Shown here: piece after piece, positions 17,179 to 26,110 of the stretch
Position numbering within the stretch: position 1 is the stretch's first letter
Layout: each line of letters opens with the position of its first letter
Assembly: GCF_000024025.1 (NCBI RefSeq)
Contig: NC_013131.1
Location: 5,208,001 to 5,272,000 of the forward strand
Source of the DNA: Catenulispora acidiphila DSM 44928
Lineage (GTDB): Bacteria > Actinomycetota > Actinomycetes > Streptomycetales > Catenulisporaceae
Direction of reading: 5' to 3'
DNA: 64,000 nt
The notes under the pieces: model-generated
What the model saw: the letters and a program-made list of their open reading frames with translations, nothing else
The model's database searches: none
What the model was told of the DNA's origin: nothing
Position numbers and translations under genes: made by a program

Positions 17179-17988
17179 ATGCAATGTCATAAACCCGGGC
17201 ACCGTGCTCGCGCACGGTGCGTTTCCGCACTGCTGGCAGCCGGTGCGCTGCTGGCCGCCGCCGCCGATCACCTCGGCGGTACCTCGGAGCGTCCTGCGGT
17301 CCATACCGCGGCGCTCGGCATACCCTCGGCGCTGAGCACGGCGTCCATACCGGCGCTGCTGACCGGGGTGCAGGCACCGGCGCCGGTGGCGCGGCGTGTC
17401 CAGCCGGCCAAGACCGTGCGGAAGACGGCCAAGACGACTAAGCCCACCAAGACCATCAAGTCCAGCAAGGCCACCAAGACCGTCAAGACCGTCAAGACCA
17501 GCAAGACCCCCGCCCAGCACAAGAGCGCGTCGAGGCCCGCGTCCAACTCCAAGCCCCGCTCGAACTCGCGCTCGCGCCCCGCGCCGGTCCGCCACACCAA
17601 CTCCTACCTGCTGGCGCACCTGCCCCCGGCGAAGAACAAGAAGGCAGCCGCCGCCGTCCACGAGGCGCTCGCCCTCATCGGCGTCCCCTACCGCTGGGGC
17701 GGCACCACGCGCGCCGGCTTCGACTGCTCGGGCTTCACCCAGCACGTCTGGGGCGTCGCCGGCGTCAAGATCCCGCGTACCGTGCGCGCGCAGGCCAAGG
17801 CCGGCACCCACATCTCGCTGAACAAGGCCGAGCCCGGCGACCTCGTGGTCTTCTATCCGGCGCAGCACCACGTCGGCATCTACGTCGGCAACGGTCTGGT
17901 GATCGACTCGCCGCACACCGGCGCCAAGGTCCGCCCCGATCCGGTGCGCTCCATGCCGGTCTCGGTCGTGGTCCGGGTCAAGGTCTGA
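17179..17988 (+). CDS. NlpC/P60 peptidoglycan hydrolase
   Basis: A 269-residue cell-wall hydrolase. A signal peptide is likely (basic start, then SALLAAGALLAAAADHL). A Lys/Thr/Ser-rich wall-spanning linker follows, built of KTVKT/TKPTK-type repeats (about 75-135). The C-terminal NlpC/P60 domain (about 145-269) contains YRWGGTTRAGFDCSGFTQHVWG with nucleophile Cys183, and HHVGIYVGNG with the catalytic His231. Such endopeptidases cut the stem peptide of peptidoglycan. ATG 17179 has GAGGGAAG upstream. A hairpin array precedes the gene and a strong terminator follows. Confidence 0.9.
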   Translation: MQCHKPGHRARARCVSALLAAGALLAAAADHLGGTSERPAVHTAALGIPSALSTASIPALLTGVQAPAPVARRVQPAKTVRKTAKTTKPTKTIKSSKATKTVKTVKTSKTPAQHKSASRPASNSKPRSNSRSRPAPVRHTNSYLLAHLPPAKNKKAAAAVHEALALIGVPYRWGGTTRAGFDCSGFTQHVWGVAGVKIPRTVRAQAKAGTHISLNKAEPGDLVVFYPAQHHVGIYVGNGLVIDSPHTGAKVRPDPVRSMPVSVVVRVKV

Positions 17989-17995
17989 AAAGCAC

Positions 17996-18039
17996 CTCGC
18001 GCCAGACTCCACACCCTCTCGGGCGGAGTCTGGCGCGAG
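17996..18039. terminator. Bidirectional terminator, 15-bp perfect stem
   Basis: CTCGCGCCAGACTCC (17996-18010) pairs perfectly with GGAGTCTGGCGCGAG (18025-18039) around a 14-base loop. It sits between the convergent NlpC/P60 and encapsulin genes and should end both transcripts. There is no pronounced T-run, as is common in actinomycetes. Confidence 0.85.
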
Positions 18040-18067
18040 CCGTAGATCCAGAGCGGCTACACCGTCG

Positions 18068-18919
18068 TCATCGCGACCGCCTGCCCAGCTTGCCGTCCTT
18101 GGCGCTGGCGTCCTTGCCCATCCCGCTCAGCGGCACCGCGGCCTCGGCGGTGTACGGCAGGAACGTGAACGACTGCGTGAAGTACAGCCGCACCTTCTCC
18201 GCCGTGTGCGACTCGTACCCGATCGACAGGTCCTGTCCCAGCTGCAGCTGGTAGTCGCCGCCGCGGCCGGACAGCAGCACGCCGCCGGTGATCGCCGGCG
18301 CCCAGATCACGTCGCCGTCGATCAGGCGCGCGACGTGCTCGGCGACCGGGTAGCCGTGGTCCACCGCGTCCGAGAGCGCCTGGTAGGCGTCGGCGCCGAG
18401 CACCAGGTGGTAGGGCCCTTCGACGCCGGCCAGCTTCAGCTGCGTGGCCATCCGCGCCACGGTGGTCGGGTAGTCGGCCGGGTCCTCGGGCTGGAGCATC
18501 GCCGCGTTGCTGGCGAAGGGGCGCAGGCCGGTGATGCCGGCGGCCGCGTAGCCGTCGGCGATCGCGCGGTCCTCGGTGAACGCCGCGATCTTCGCCGCGT
18601 CCTTCACCGGCTGCCAGTCGCTGTCCTGGGCGCCGCGCTCCACGTCGTCGATGCCCGTGCGGTCCAGCTCGAAGGGGATGCGCACCTCCACCAGCGGCTG
18701 GGCGCTGCGCAGACGCGCGTGGACGCCGTCGTGCGGAGCGGCGATGGCCGAGGTGTGGCCGTCCCCGACCGCGCCGAGCTCCAAGCCCGCCGGGCCCGCG
18801 ACGTCCACGACGCGCCTGAAGGCCAGGTACCGCAGCACCGTGCGGCGCGCCTCCTCCTCGATCTGCTCCCAAGCGGCGTCGCTGACCGGGGCTAGGTCGC
18901 GGTGCAAGTTGTTCATCAT
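18068..18919 (-). CDS. Family 1 encapsulin shell protein
   Basis: About 283 residues, an HK97-fold shell protein of the linocin M18/CFP29 family. The first residues MNNLHRDLAPVSDAAWEQIEEEARRT are the conserved N-terminal arm and helix. GPAGLELGAVGDGH, GITGLRPFASN, YHLVLGADAYQALSD and EKVRLYFTQSFTFLPYTAEAAVPL are further encapsulin landmarks. It self-assembles into a proteinaceous compartment around the DyP peroxidase encoded just upstream. Its ATG shares a base with that gene's stop (TGATG), and a second ATG at 18916 has better spacing to GGAG. Confidence 0.95.
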   Translation of the reverse strand: MMNNLHRDLAPVSDAAWEQIEEEARRTVLRYLAFRRVVDVAGPAGLELGAVGDGHTSAIAAPHDGVHARLRSAQPLVEVRIPFELDRTGIDDVERGAQDSDWQPVKDAAKIAAFTEDRAIADGYAAAGITGLRPFASNAAMLQPEDPADYPTTVARMATQLKLAGVEGPYHLVLGADAYQALSDAVDHGYPVAEHVARLIDGDVIWAPAITGGVLLSGRGGDYQLQLGQDLSIGYESHTAEKVRLYFTQSFTFLPYTAEAAVPLSGMGKDASAKDGKLGRRSR

Positions 18920-19989
18920 CAGCTCCGTTTCAGGCTTCCGAGGCCCAGGGATCCGTCGGTGGGTCGGGGTCGTGCCGGCGGCGCGGGGTCCGCGGCGGGT
19001 GAATCCGAGGGGGACGCGTCGGGTGCGGGGGAGTCCTCGCCGGGCGCCGGCGGCGGGTCGTCCAGGAAACTCTTGGCCGGCACGAAGAAGAGCCCTCCGG
19101 TGACCGCCGTGGAGAAGTCCAGGATCCGGTCCTGGTTGCCCTCCTCGTCACCGAGGAACATGTTGCGCAACATCTGCTCGGTGACCTCGGGGGTGGCGCA
19201 GTACCCGATGAAATAGGTGCCCGCCTCGCCTTCGCGGAAGGAGCCGAAGGCCATGTTGTGGCGCAGGATGTCCTGTTCCTCGCCGTCCGGGCCGACGACC
19301 GTGTTCAACGCCACATGCGAGGTCTTCGGCTTCACCGCGTCCGGCAGCTCGATGTTGTCGATCTTGGTGCGGCCGATGATCAGCCCCTGCTCCAGATCCG
19401 ACAACGCTCGCCAGGCGGCCATGTCATGGGTGTACTTCTGCACGATCACATAGCTGCCGCCGACGAAGTCCGGATCCCGCTCGGCGTCCACCAGGGCCGC
19501 CTCGACCGCCTCGACGCCCTCGGGGTTCTCCGTGCCGTCCACGAAGCCGAGCAGGTCGCGGTTGTCGTGGTAGCGGAAGCCGTGGACCTCGTCCACGACC
19601 TTCACCGCGCCGCCCAGGCGCCTCAGGACGTGCTCGGCGAAGTCGTAGCACAGGTCCAGCTGCTGGGCGCGCAGGTGCAGCAGGATGTCTCCCGGCGTGG
19701 CCGGCGCCGAGTGCCGGGGACCGTCCAGCGCGACGAACGGATGCAGCTCGGCGGGCCGCGGACCGCCGAACAACCGGTCCCACGCCGCCGAGCCGAACCC
19801 GGTGACGCACGCCAGCCCGCCCTCCGGATACCCGAACCCCACGGCGCGCGCGTACGCGCTCAGGTCGGGGACCACCTCGCGGACCGCGTCCTCGCCGCCG
19901 TCCTCGATGGTCAGCACCAGGAACATCGCCGCCGAGGTCAGAGGGCTGACCACCGGCTGGGCGGCGTCGGCGGGGGAAAGCTTGGGCAT
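18919..19989 (-). CDS. DyP-type heme peroxidase, encapsulin cargo
   Basis: A 356-residue dye-decolourising peroxidase. The GxxDG motif GFVDGTENP is at 148-156, the proximal heme ligand is probably His225 (KTSHVALNT), and the distal Arg243 is in RHNMAFGSF. YFIGYCATPEVTEQMLRNMF is the conserved C-terminal part of the domain. After a Pro/Ala/Ser-rich linker the protein ends in DGSLGLGSLKRS (345-356), the known family 1 encapsulin targeting peptide. ATG 19989 is supported by GAGGAG. The operon and stop-start overlap with the shell gene indicate co-assembly, probably for oxidative stress defence. Confidence 0.96.
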   Translation of the reverse strand: MPKLSPADAAQPVVSPLTSAAMFLVLTIEDGGEDAVREVVPDLSAYARAVGFGYPEGGLACVTGFGSAAWDRLFGGPRPAELHPFVALDGPRHSAPATPGDILLHLRAQQLDLCYDFAEHVLRRLGGAVKVVDEVHGFRYHDNRDLLGFVDGTENPEGVEAVEAALVDAERDPDFVGGSYVIVQKYTHDMAAWRALSDLEQGLIIGRTKIDNIELPDAVKPKTSHVALNTVVGPDGEEQDILRHNMAFGSFREGEAGTYFIGYCATPEVTEQMLRNMFLGDEEGNQDRILDFSTAVTGGLFFVPAKSFLDDPPPAPGEDSPAPDASPSDSPAADPAPPARPRPTDGSLGLGSLKRS

Positions 19990-20097
19990 CGGGCGGATCT
20001 CCTCGCGGCTCGGGCGTCCCAACCCTCCCGACCGTAACAGCCGCCCGATGCCGCCGCCTGTCGGGAGGGGGTCGGCATCAGGAGGCCGAGGCCGACG

Positions 20098-20811
20098 TCA
20101 GTACGTCGCGGTCTGGACGTCGCTCTCCCAATAGGTGACGACCGCCGCGCTGTCGATGTACTGCGACCCCGGCGGCATCGCCACCGACGCCGGCCGGCCC
20201 ACCCCGCCGCCGCCCGCGCTGGGCTGCAACTGCAGCAGCAGCGCCGGGACGTTCTTGCCGTTCGAGCCCGAGCCGTCCGCCGCGCTGGTCATCACGCCCG
20301 CGTACGCCGAGGCGCCCGGGAGCAGCACGATCGCGCTCGCCGGCTTGGTCGCGTCGGCGGCGGGGATCGGCGTCGGCTGCGCCTGGTAGGTGCGCAGCAT
20401 CGGGTACTTGTTCAGATGACACGGCAGCTGCGAGATGTTCTTCGCCTGGATCATTACGTGGTTGATCGGCTCGCGCAGCGGCTCGATCGTCAGTTTCAGC
20501 ATGTCGGTCGAACAGTCGCCCGGTCCGCCGGGACCCGGGGAGGTCGGCTTCGGCGGCAACGAGGAGGACTCGGAGGCGGACGCCGCCGAGGACGTCGCTG
20601 AGGAGGCTGCCGAAGTCGCCGAGGAGGCCGCGGCGGCAGTAGTCGTGCTCGAGCTCGGCGCCGAGGTCGAACTCGAACCCGAACTCGAAGCCGCCTTCGG
20701 CGTGGACGTCGAACTGCCGCACCCGGCGGCCAAGGACACCGCCGCCAGCGAGGCCGCCAGCGCCCCGCCCACCCGTATGCCGATCGGCCGGCTCGCATCA
20801 GAGGTGTTCAT
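20098..20811 (-). CDS. DUF4232-like lipoprotein
   Basis: A 237-residue exported lipoprotein. The signal peptide [18 protein letters not shown] has the lipobox LAAGC, and a long Ser/Thr/Ala-rich spacer follows. The C-terminal domain has [12 protein letters not shown] ... [14 protein letters not shown] with two cysteines and the YP motif seen in DUF4232 proteins, which have no known activity. The ATG at 20811 gives a proper signal peptide start; another lies three codons upstream. It is divergent from bioB. Confidence 0.75.
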   Translation of the reverse strand: MNTSDASRPIGIRVGGALAASLAAVSLAAGCGSSTSTPKAASSSGSSSTSAPSSSTTTAAAASSATSAASSATSSAASASESSSLPPKPTSPGPGGPGDCSTDMLKLTIEPLREPINHVMIQAKNISQLPCHLNKYPMLRTYQAQPTPIPAADATKPASAIVLLPGASAYAGVMTSAADGSGSNGKNVPALLLQLQPSAGGGGVGRPASVAMPPGSQYIDSAAVVTYWESDVQTATY

Positions 20812-20930
20812 TTCGAGCAGCATGCCATGGACGGCGGCGCGCGCCGGAACGAACCCCACAACGTTCCGATCACGTCCTTGTGGCAGCCGCCGATGACCCG
20901 CTCGCCGACCGTCGCGCCACGATGAGGACC

Positions 20931-22022
20931 ATGACCCAGTCCTTTGCGCACAGCACCCTCGACGCCCTGCTCTCCGACCTGGTCAGCGCCGCTTTGGACG
21001 GCCGGGCGCCGACCCGCGAGCAGGCCCTCGCGCTGTTGGCGAGCCCTGATGAGGACGTGCTGGACGTCGTCGCCGCGGCCGGGCGCGTGCGGCGGACGTA
21101 CTTCGGGAACCGCGTGAAGCTCAACTACCTGGTGAACATGAAGTCCGGGCTCTGCCCTGAGGACTGCTTCTACTGCTCGCAGCGGCTCGGCAGCGAGGCG
21201 GAGATCCTGAAGTACTCCTGGATCAAGACCGGCGAGGCCGCCGAACTCGCCGCGAAGGCGGTCGGCGCCGGAGCCAAGCGGGTCTGCCTGGTCGCCTCCG
21301 GCCGCGGGCCCTCGGACCGCGACGTCGAGCGTGTCGCCGACACCGTCGCCGCGATCAAGGACGGGACGCCCGACGTCGAGGTCTGCGTCTGCCTCGGTCT
21401 GCTCAAGGACGGCCAGGCCGCGCGGCTGGCCGCCGCCGGCGCCGACGCCTACAGCCACAACCTCAACACCGCCGAGGAGAAGTACGCCGACATCTGCACC
21501 ACGCACACCTTCGCCGACCGCGTCAGCACCCTGCAGGACGCCACCGCCGCCGGGCTGTCCCCGTGTTCCGGCGCCATCTTCGGGATGGGGGAGAGCGACG
21601 AGGACGTGGTCTCCGTCGCCTTCGCGCTGCGCGACCTGGACCCGGATTCGGTGCCGGTCAACTTCCTCATCCCCTTCGAGGGGACCCCGCTCGGCGGGCG
21701 ATGGGATCTGACGCCGGCTCGATGCCTGCGGATCCTGGCGCTGTTCCGGTTCGTGTTCCCGGACGTCGAGGTGCGGCTCGCCGGCGGTCGGGAGATCCAC
21801 CTGCGGACCCAGCAACCGCTCGCGCTGCACCTGGCCAACGCGATCTTCCTCGGCGACTACCTGACCAGCGAGGGGGCGCCGGGCGCCGACGACCTGGCGA
21901 TGATCGCCGACGCCGGGTTCAGCGTCGAGGGGCGCCAGGAGACGACGCTGCCGACGGCGCGCGCCGAGCAGGTGGCTTTGCGGCGGCGCGGGGCTGGGAC
22001 GCAGGTGGCGGCCAACACCTGA
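20931..22022 (+). CDS. bioB: Biotin synthase
   Basis: A 363-residue radical-SAM enzyme that inserts sulfur into dethiobiotin in the last step of biotin synthesis. [18 protein letters not shown] carries the 4Fe-4S-binding CxxxCxx[46 protein letters not shown] and [14 protein letters not shown] are BioB landmarks, the last including cluster-linked regions. ATG 20931 has GAGGA upstream; ATG 20922 is an alternative. Other bio genes are not in the window. Confidence 0.96.
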   Translation: MTQSFAHSTLDALLSDLVSAALDGRAPTREQALALLASPDEDVLDVVAAAGRVRRTYFGNRVKLNYLVNMKSGLCPEDCFYCSQRLGSEAEILKYSWIKTGEAAELAAKAVGAGAKRVCLVASGRGPSDRDVERVADTVAAIKDGTPDVEVCVCLGLLKDGQAARLAAAGADAYSHNLNTAEEKYADICTTHTFADRVSTLQDATAAGLSPCSGAIFGMGESDEDVVSVAFALRDLDPDSVPVNFLIPFEGTPLGGRWDLTPARCLRILALFRFVFPDVEVRLAGGREIHLRTQQPLALHLANAIFLGDYLTSEGAPGADDLAMIADAGFSVEGRQETTLPTARAEQVALRRRGAGTQVAANT

Positions 22023-22094
22023 GGGCCTGTGCCAACTCGTCCCCGATCGGGCCGGGGAAGTGGCGCGATCCCGACAGATGCCTACGTTGGAAGT

Positions 22095-22319
22095 ATGGAC
22101 ACCAAATGGGGCATCACCACACTTGTCGTCGGCGCCTACCTGCTGGCGCTGGGCATCGCCGGGATCAACGCCAACTCCGGCGGGGTGGTCGCGGTCTTCG
22201 CCGTGGTGCTGGTGCTCGGGTTCGTTCTCACCGGCTGGTCGGTGGTGCTGCCGTGGGACGGCGGCAAGGCGCGCGCCGCCGCCCACCGCGACGCGCCGGG
22301 ACCGGTGCCAGCGCCCTGA
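22095..22319 (+). CDS. Small two-helix membrane protein
   Basis: A 74-residue protein with two hydrophobic segments (TTLVVGAYLLALGIAGI and VVAVFAVVLVLGFVLTGWSVVL) and a basic, Pro/Ala-rich tail. It resembles short uncharacterised actinomycete membrane proteins; no function is recognised. ATG 22095 lies seven bases after TACGTT, which fits a leaderless message with that as the -10 box. It follows bioB by 72 bases on the same strand. Confidence 0.6.
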   Translation: MDTKWGITTLVVGAYLLALGIAGINANSGGVVAVFAVVLVLGFVLTGWSVVLPWDGGKARAAAHRDAPGPVPAP

Positions 22320-22469
22320 CGCCGGCCCGCGGTGCCCCCGGCGTGTTTGATGTCTGCCACTGACATGTGAGGCGCGGCGGGAGTAGTTTCCCTGGGGGAG
22401 CGTCGGCAGGCAACGAGCCGCCGGCGGGTCCCCCATTACGTTTTGGTGCCCCTCGCGAGGAGATAGACC

Positions 22470-23336
22470 ATGGAACTCGGGCTGCACATCCCCAACTTCA
22501 CCTACCCCGGCGGCCCCGCGACCCTGGCCGACGACCTGACCCGGGTCGCGGTCACCGCCGAGGAGGCCGGCTTCGCCCGCGTGAGCGTCATGGACCACCT
22601 GTTCCAGATCGCCAACGTCGGGCCCGCCGAGTACGACATGCTCGAGGCCTACACCACCCTGGGCTACCTGGCCGCCCGCACCGAGAAGGTCCAGCTCCTG
22701 GCCTGGGTGACCGCGGTGACCTACCGCGAGCCGGGCCTGCTGGCCAAGGCCGTGTCGACCCTCGACGTGCTGTCCAAGGGCCGCGCCTGGCTCGGCATCG
22801 GAGCCGCCTGGAACGGCGAGGAAGCCGCCGGCCTCGGCCTCCTCTTCCCCAGCACCGCCGAACGCTTCGAGCGCCTGGAAGAAGCCCTGCAGATCTGCCA
22901 GCAGATGTGGAGCGAGAGCGACGCACCCTACGAAGGCAAGCACTACAACCTCGCCCGCACCCTGAACTCCCCCCAACCCCTCCGCACACCGCCCATCCTG
23001 ATCGGCGGCGGCGGCGAAAAGAAAACCCTCCGCCTCGTAGCGAAGTACGCCCAAGCCTGCAACCTCTTCGCCAGCCCCGAACTCGAACACAAACTCGACG
23101 TCCTCCGCACCCACTGCGAAAACGAAGGCCGCGACTACGACACCATCGAGAAGACCGTGATGATGCCCCTGAACATCGGCGACAAGGGCGAGAACATCCC
23201 CGCCATCCTGGAGCAGATCCGAGGCTTCGCAGCCCTCGGCGTCGCCGAGGTTCACGGCTCGGTGCCCGACGTGTGGCAGACCGAGCGCCTGGAGCTGATC
23301 GGCCGGGAGCTGATTCCGGCGATGGCGGAGCTGTAG
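22470..23336 (+). CDS. LLM-class F420-dependent oxidoreductase
   Basis: A 288-residue TIM-barrel flavin/F420 oxidoreductase of the luciferase-like monooxygenase superfamily. The opening ELGLHIPNFTYPGG, then VSVMDHLFQI, LGYLAARTEKVQLLAWVTAVTYREP and GRAWLGIGAAWNGEE are characteristic. LRTPPILIGGGGEKKTLRLVAKYA is the cofactor-phosphate loop. F420 use is inferred from the subfamily. GAGGAG upstream of ATG 22470 supports the start. Substrate unknown. Confidence 0.9.
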   Translation: MELGLHIPNFTYPGGPATLADDLTRVAVTAEEAGFARVSVMDHLFQIANVGPAEYDMLEAYTTLGYLAARTEKVQLLAWVTAVTYREPGLLAKAVSTLDVLSKGRAWLGIGAAWNGEEAAGLGLLFPSTAERFERLEEALQICQQMWSESDAPYEGKHYNLARTLNSPQPLRTPPILIGGGGEKKTLRLVAKYAQACNLFASPELEHKLDVLRTHCENEGRDYDTIEKTVMMPLNIGDKGENIPAILEQIRGFAALGVAEVHGSVPDVWQTERLELIGRELIPAMAEL

Positions 23337-23667
23337 GGCTGATTCGGGTGGGGTGAGGTTTCCGGTTCTGCTGGTTCCGGCTCGCGGGTTGGGCTGGCAG
23401 GGCCGGAGCTTTTGGTTGTCTTGGCGCGAGTGTCTCTGGAGTGTGGATAACAGGCCCCAAGCGCTTTTGCTCAACCACCAGAAAGATCTCACGCCTACGG
23501 CACACAGCAAGCGTGAACTGGGTCGGATCCGCGCCGCCTGCGAACTCGGACGTGGCGTCAGACCGGGGTGGCAGTGTGATCGGCATGTCTGCCATCGAAG
23601 CCCTGCGCCGCGAGTACTCCGCCGAGGCCGGTATGTTCCTTGACCTCGCGCGCATCTGTGAGCTGAA
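23337..23667. other. Spacer with direct-repeat copy and ORF remnant
   Basis: After the LLM gene there is a stretch less GC-rich than usual, holding one copy of GATAACAGGCCCCAA (23446-23460) and a perfect DnaA-box sequence TGTGGATAA (23442-23450). From 23585 a short coding-like frame runs into the ArsR gene on the other strand. No terminator for the LLM gene is obvious. Confidence 0.4.
23446..23460. repeat. Left copy of 15-bp direct repeat GATAACAGGCCCCAA
   Basis: An exact 15-bp match to 25728-25742, in the same orientation, 2282 bases away. Between the copies lie the ArsR regulator and its MFS gene. Both copies are in locally AT-richer DNA. Confidence 0.7.
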
Positions 23668-23706
23668 TCAGCTCGCGGCCGGCGTCAAGATCTCCGCTGA
23701 CAACCC
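23585..23706 (+). pseudogene. Possible truncated gene start, antisense to the ArsR 3' end
   Basis: ATG 23585 opens MSAIEALRREYSAEAGMFLD, then LARICELNQLAAGVKISADN, with C/G-rich third positions typical of real genes here. From about 23706 the coding character passes to the minus-strand ArsR gene. It may be the 5' remnant of a gene cut by insertion of the ArsR-MFS pair, or a chance frame. No family was recognised. Confidence 0.3.
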
Positions 23707-24414
23707 CAGTCGCTCGCCGAGCACATCGCGTCCGGCCGGGGTGACGATCACCGCGCGCGTGCTGCCGATGCGCTTGATCCAGCCGTGGGCTAGGGCGTGG
23801 TCGCAGAGTGCTGCGGGGATGGTGCCGGCCAGGTGGGGGCGGCGTTCGGTCCAGTCGAGGCAGGGGCGGAGGGCTGGGCGTCTGCCTGTGGCTGCGACCT
23901 TGATGCCCTGGTCGGAGAGCCATTTCTCGCCTGTCGGAGTCAGGCGGAGGCCTTGTTGCCAGTCTATGAGTGCGTGGTCGGTCATGGCGTTCGTGATGGC
24001 TACGCCGAGGGTGCCGGCTAGGTGGTCATAGCAGGTGCGGGCGTGGGCTAGGGCTCGGCGGCGGGTGTCGGCGGAGAGGGTGCGGGGGGCGGGGGAGGGG
24101 TGGAGGGGGGCGGCTGCGGCGAGGGTTTCGATGAGGTCGGCGATGTGCGGGTTTGCTAGGTGGACGTAGCGGTGGCGGCCTTGGCGCTCTTCGGTGAGGA
24201 GGCCGCCGGCGACCAGGGCGTTCAGGTGCTCGGTGGCTGTCGACAGGGCCACGCCGGCGTGGCGGGCTAGTTCAGTGGGGGTCCAGGCGCGGTTGTCGAG
24301 GAGGGCCAGGCAGAAGGTCGCGCGGGTGGTGTCGGCGAACAGGCGGGCGATCGAGGCCAGGTCGGTGCCCGCATAGAGCGGGATCTCGGCGGCCACCGGA
24401 CGCGTCGCGTTCAT
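23668..24414 (-). CDS. ArsR-type winged-helix regulator
   Basis: A 248-residue regulator. Residues about 14-85 (LASIARLFADTTRATFCLALLDNRAWTPTELARHAGVALSTATEHLNALVAGGLLTEERQGRHRYVHL) form an ArsR winged helix with the recognition helix at STATEHLNAL. The C-terminal region (CYDHLAGTLGVAITNAM ... LRPCLDWTERRPHLAG) matches longer actinomycete ArsR proteins that pair with MFS exporters. Cysteines are present, but a metal site is not evident. ATG 24414 gives the family start. It is divergent from the MFS gene, with an inverted repeat between them. Confidence 0.88.
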   Translation of the reverse strand: MNATRPVAAEIPLYAGTDLASIARLFADTTRATFCLALLDNRAWTPTELARHAGVALSTATEHLNALVAGGLLTEERQGRHRYVHLANPHIADLIETLAAAAPLHPSPAPRTLSADTRRRALAHARTCYDHLAGTLGVAITNAMTDHALIDWQQGLRLTPTGEKWLSDQGIKVAATGRRPALRPCLDWTERRPHLAGTIPAALCDHALAHGWIKRIGSTRAVIVTPAGRDVLGERLGLSAEILTPAAS

Positions 24415-24437
24415 GCGGCGATTATCGCCGGGCGGTA

Positions 24438-24455
24438 CTTCGGCGGCCACCGAAG
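24438..24455. promoter_or_regulatory. Inverted repeat CTTCGG-N6-CCGAAG, probable ArsR operator
   Basis: A perfect 6-bp inverted repeat in the 66-base gap between the divergent ArsR and MFS genes. Both starts lie within 26 bases of it, so binding would block both promoters. Inferred from symmetry and position. Confidence 0.55.
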
Positions 24456-24480
24456 CGTCGTCCGCCTACGGTCGGCGCCC

Positions 24481-25728
24481 ATGACCAGCACGATGAGTCC
24501 CGCACCGCGGCGGCCCGACGACATCCGCAGCACGGCACCCCTGCTGCGCAACCGCCCTTACCAGGCGGTGTCCTGGTCGCAGACCTGCACCGACTTCGCC
24601 GAGCAGTTCCTGATCGTGGCGATCACCTGGGCCGCCGTGCACACCTTCGGCGGCGACCGCCTGGGGTTGGTCCTGGCTGCCTGGGCGGTCCCGCGCGGAT
24701 TGCTCCTGCTGTTCGGCGGCGTCCTGGCCGACCGCAAGGACCGCCGCGCCGTCGGGGTCGCTGTCGGCATGCTGCTCTGCCTGCTGAATCTGTCGGCCTC
24801 CGTTGTTACTGGGCGCGATGAGTTGTGGGCGTGGCTGGCCCTGGCCGTCTGCCTTGGTGTCCTGGACGCGGTCCGGCTGCCCCTCGGCTCCTCGCTGCTG
24901 CCGCTGATCGTCGGCCGTGAGCGCCTGGTGGAGGCGAACCGCTGGGTCAGCCTGCGCGAGTGGGGCGCGATGACAGGCGGACCGGCGCTCGGCGGCGCCC
25001 TGGTCGCACTGCTCGGAACCGGCAGCACGCTGATCACCGCAGCGGTCATGTACGCGCTCAGCAGCATCCTGCTGGCGCAACTCCCATCCCTGCGTCCCGA
25101 CGAGGAGCAGCCCCGCGAACCGGTCCTCGTCGAGCTGTCCCAAGGGCTCGCGATCGTGCTGCGCCATCGCCAGCTGCGAACCCTGCTTCTGGCATTCGCG
25201 CTGGCCAACCTGTTCATTCTGGGTCTGGTCGGGGTGGGCATCCCGCTGTTCGCCAAGGAGGTCCTGAAAGCCGGCCCGCAGGGTCTTGGCGTCCTCGCCG
25301 CGGCCTTCGGTGCCGGCCTCGTGCTCGGCACGCTCCTGTGCCATCGCCTGCCCGACCGCTGGCAGAGGTCTCAGCAGATGATCTTCGCCTTGTTCATGCT
25401 CAGCGACTGTCTGCTGGCCGTGGTGGGACTGGCGCCGAATCTCCTGCTCGCGGCAGCGGCGTATGGCGCCTCCGGACTGGTCGCCGGTCCTCCCGCCACG
25501 TACTACCGCGCGCTCCTGCAGACGCTTCCGCCGGCGGAGTACCTGGGACGCGTCACCAGCATCGCGCGCGCCACCTCCTTCGGGCTGGAACCGGCATCGA
25601 CCGCCGGTGTCGGTGCACTGTCCGCACGCCTGTCGGCGAGGACGTTGTTCGTGGTCGGAGGCTGTGCGGCAGCGGTCGTCGACCTGATCGGCCTCACGCT
25701 CAGCAGGCATCGGAATAGAGAAAATTAG
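24481..25728 (+). CDS. MFS transporter, ArsR-linked
   Basis: A 415-residue MFS protein with about 12 helices. It opens with LLRNRPYQAVSWSQTCTDFAEQFLIVAITW, typical of the DHA3/enterobactin-exporter-like branch, with GGVLADRKDRRAVG as motif A. LVEANRWVSLREWGAMTGGPALGGALVAL covers the fourth and fifth helices. It probably exports a toxic compound under ArsR control. ATG 24481 is the first codon after the operator region. The stop codon's last base begins the right-hand copy of a 15-bp direct repeat. Confidence 0.88.
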   Translation: MTSTMSPAPRRPDDIRSTAPLLRNRPYQAVSWSQTCTDFAEQFLIVAITWAAVHTFGGDRLGLVLAAWAVPRGLLLLFGGVLADRKDRRAVGVAVGMLLCLLNLSASVVTGRDELWAWLALAVCLGVLDAVRLPLGSSLLPLIVGRERLVEANRWVSLREWGAMTGGPALGGALVALLGTGSTLITAAVMYALSSILLAQLPSLRPDEEQPREPVLVELSQGLAIVLRHRQLRTLLLAFALANLFILGLVGVGIPLFAKEVLKAGPQGLGVLAAAFGAGLVLGTLLCHRLPDRWQRSQQMIFALFMLSDCLLAVVGLAPNLLLAAAAYGASGLVAGPPATYYRALLQTLPPAEYLGRVTSIARATSFGLEPASTAGVGALSARLSARTLFVVGGCAAAVVDLIGLTLSRHRNREN

Positions 25729-25742
25729 ATAACAGGCCCCAA
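25728..25742. repeat. Right copy of 15-bp direct repeat GATAACAGGCCCCAA
   Basis: An exact copy of 23446-23460 that begins on the last base of the MFS stop codon. The pair brackets the ArsR-MFS segment. It could be a trace of site-specific or illegitimate insertion, or a shared regulatory or terminator word. Confidence 0.7.
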
Positions 25743-26110
25743 ACTTCTTCTCACATCTGACTCACCACGGCCGTCACCACAACCTTTCAAGGAGCCGCCT
25801 CCGGCGGCACTCCTCTAGGACAACCAACCGCTTTGCGAACTCGGGGGAGTCCGCCCCGAACCGCCGCCCCACGATCACGTCACCCGCCGGCCATCCCCGT
25901 ACCACCTCGCCGCCATGCTCCCGACGCTTGCCTTCGCTGTGATGACGCTGAGTTCGTCTTCTGCCCGGGTACGCTCCCGGCGCGGAGGGCGGCGCCGAGT
26001 GTAATCCCCGGGGCGTCGTCGGAATTCGCGTGATGATCTCTGTTGATATCCTGACATCGGCCAGGCCGCGAACCCCCGCGCGCCGCCCTGCCGACGGCGA
26101 GGATGCCCGA
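25729..26110. other. Intergenic region before the peptide synthetase gene
   Basis: It contains the direct-repeat copy, a hairpin (25791-25813) and about 300 bases without a clear gene. A frame open from 26030 (starting MMISVDILTS) joins the synthetase gene but looks non-coding before 26111. No firm promoter was identified. Confidence 0.4.
25791..25813. terminator. Hairpin GGAGCCGCC-TCC-GGCGGCACTCC
   Basis: GGAG/CTCC and CCGCC/GGCGG arms form a 9-bp stem with a two-base bulge and a three-base loop, 63 bases after the MFS stop. There is no T-run, so efficiency is uncertain. Confidence 0.5.

Noticed and set aside
23442-23450. Perfect DnaA-box sequence TGTGGATAA
   Set aside because: A single box without a cluster, AT-rich region or dnaA/dnaN nearby does not make an origin.
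26030-26110. Upstream start for the synthetase (ATG 26030)
   Set aside because: The extra 27 residues are Arg/Pro/Ala-rich without family similarity, and ATG 26111 has a GAGG at proper spacing.
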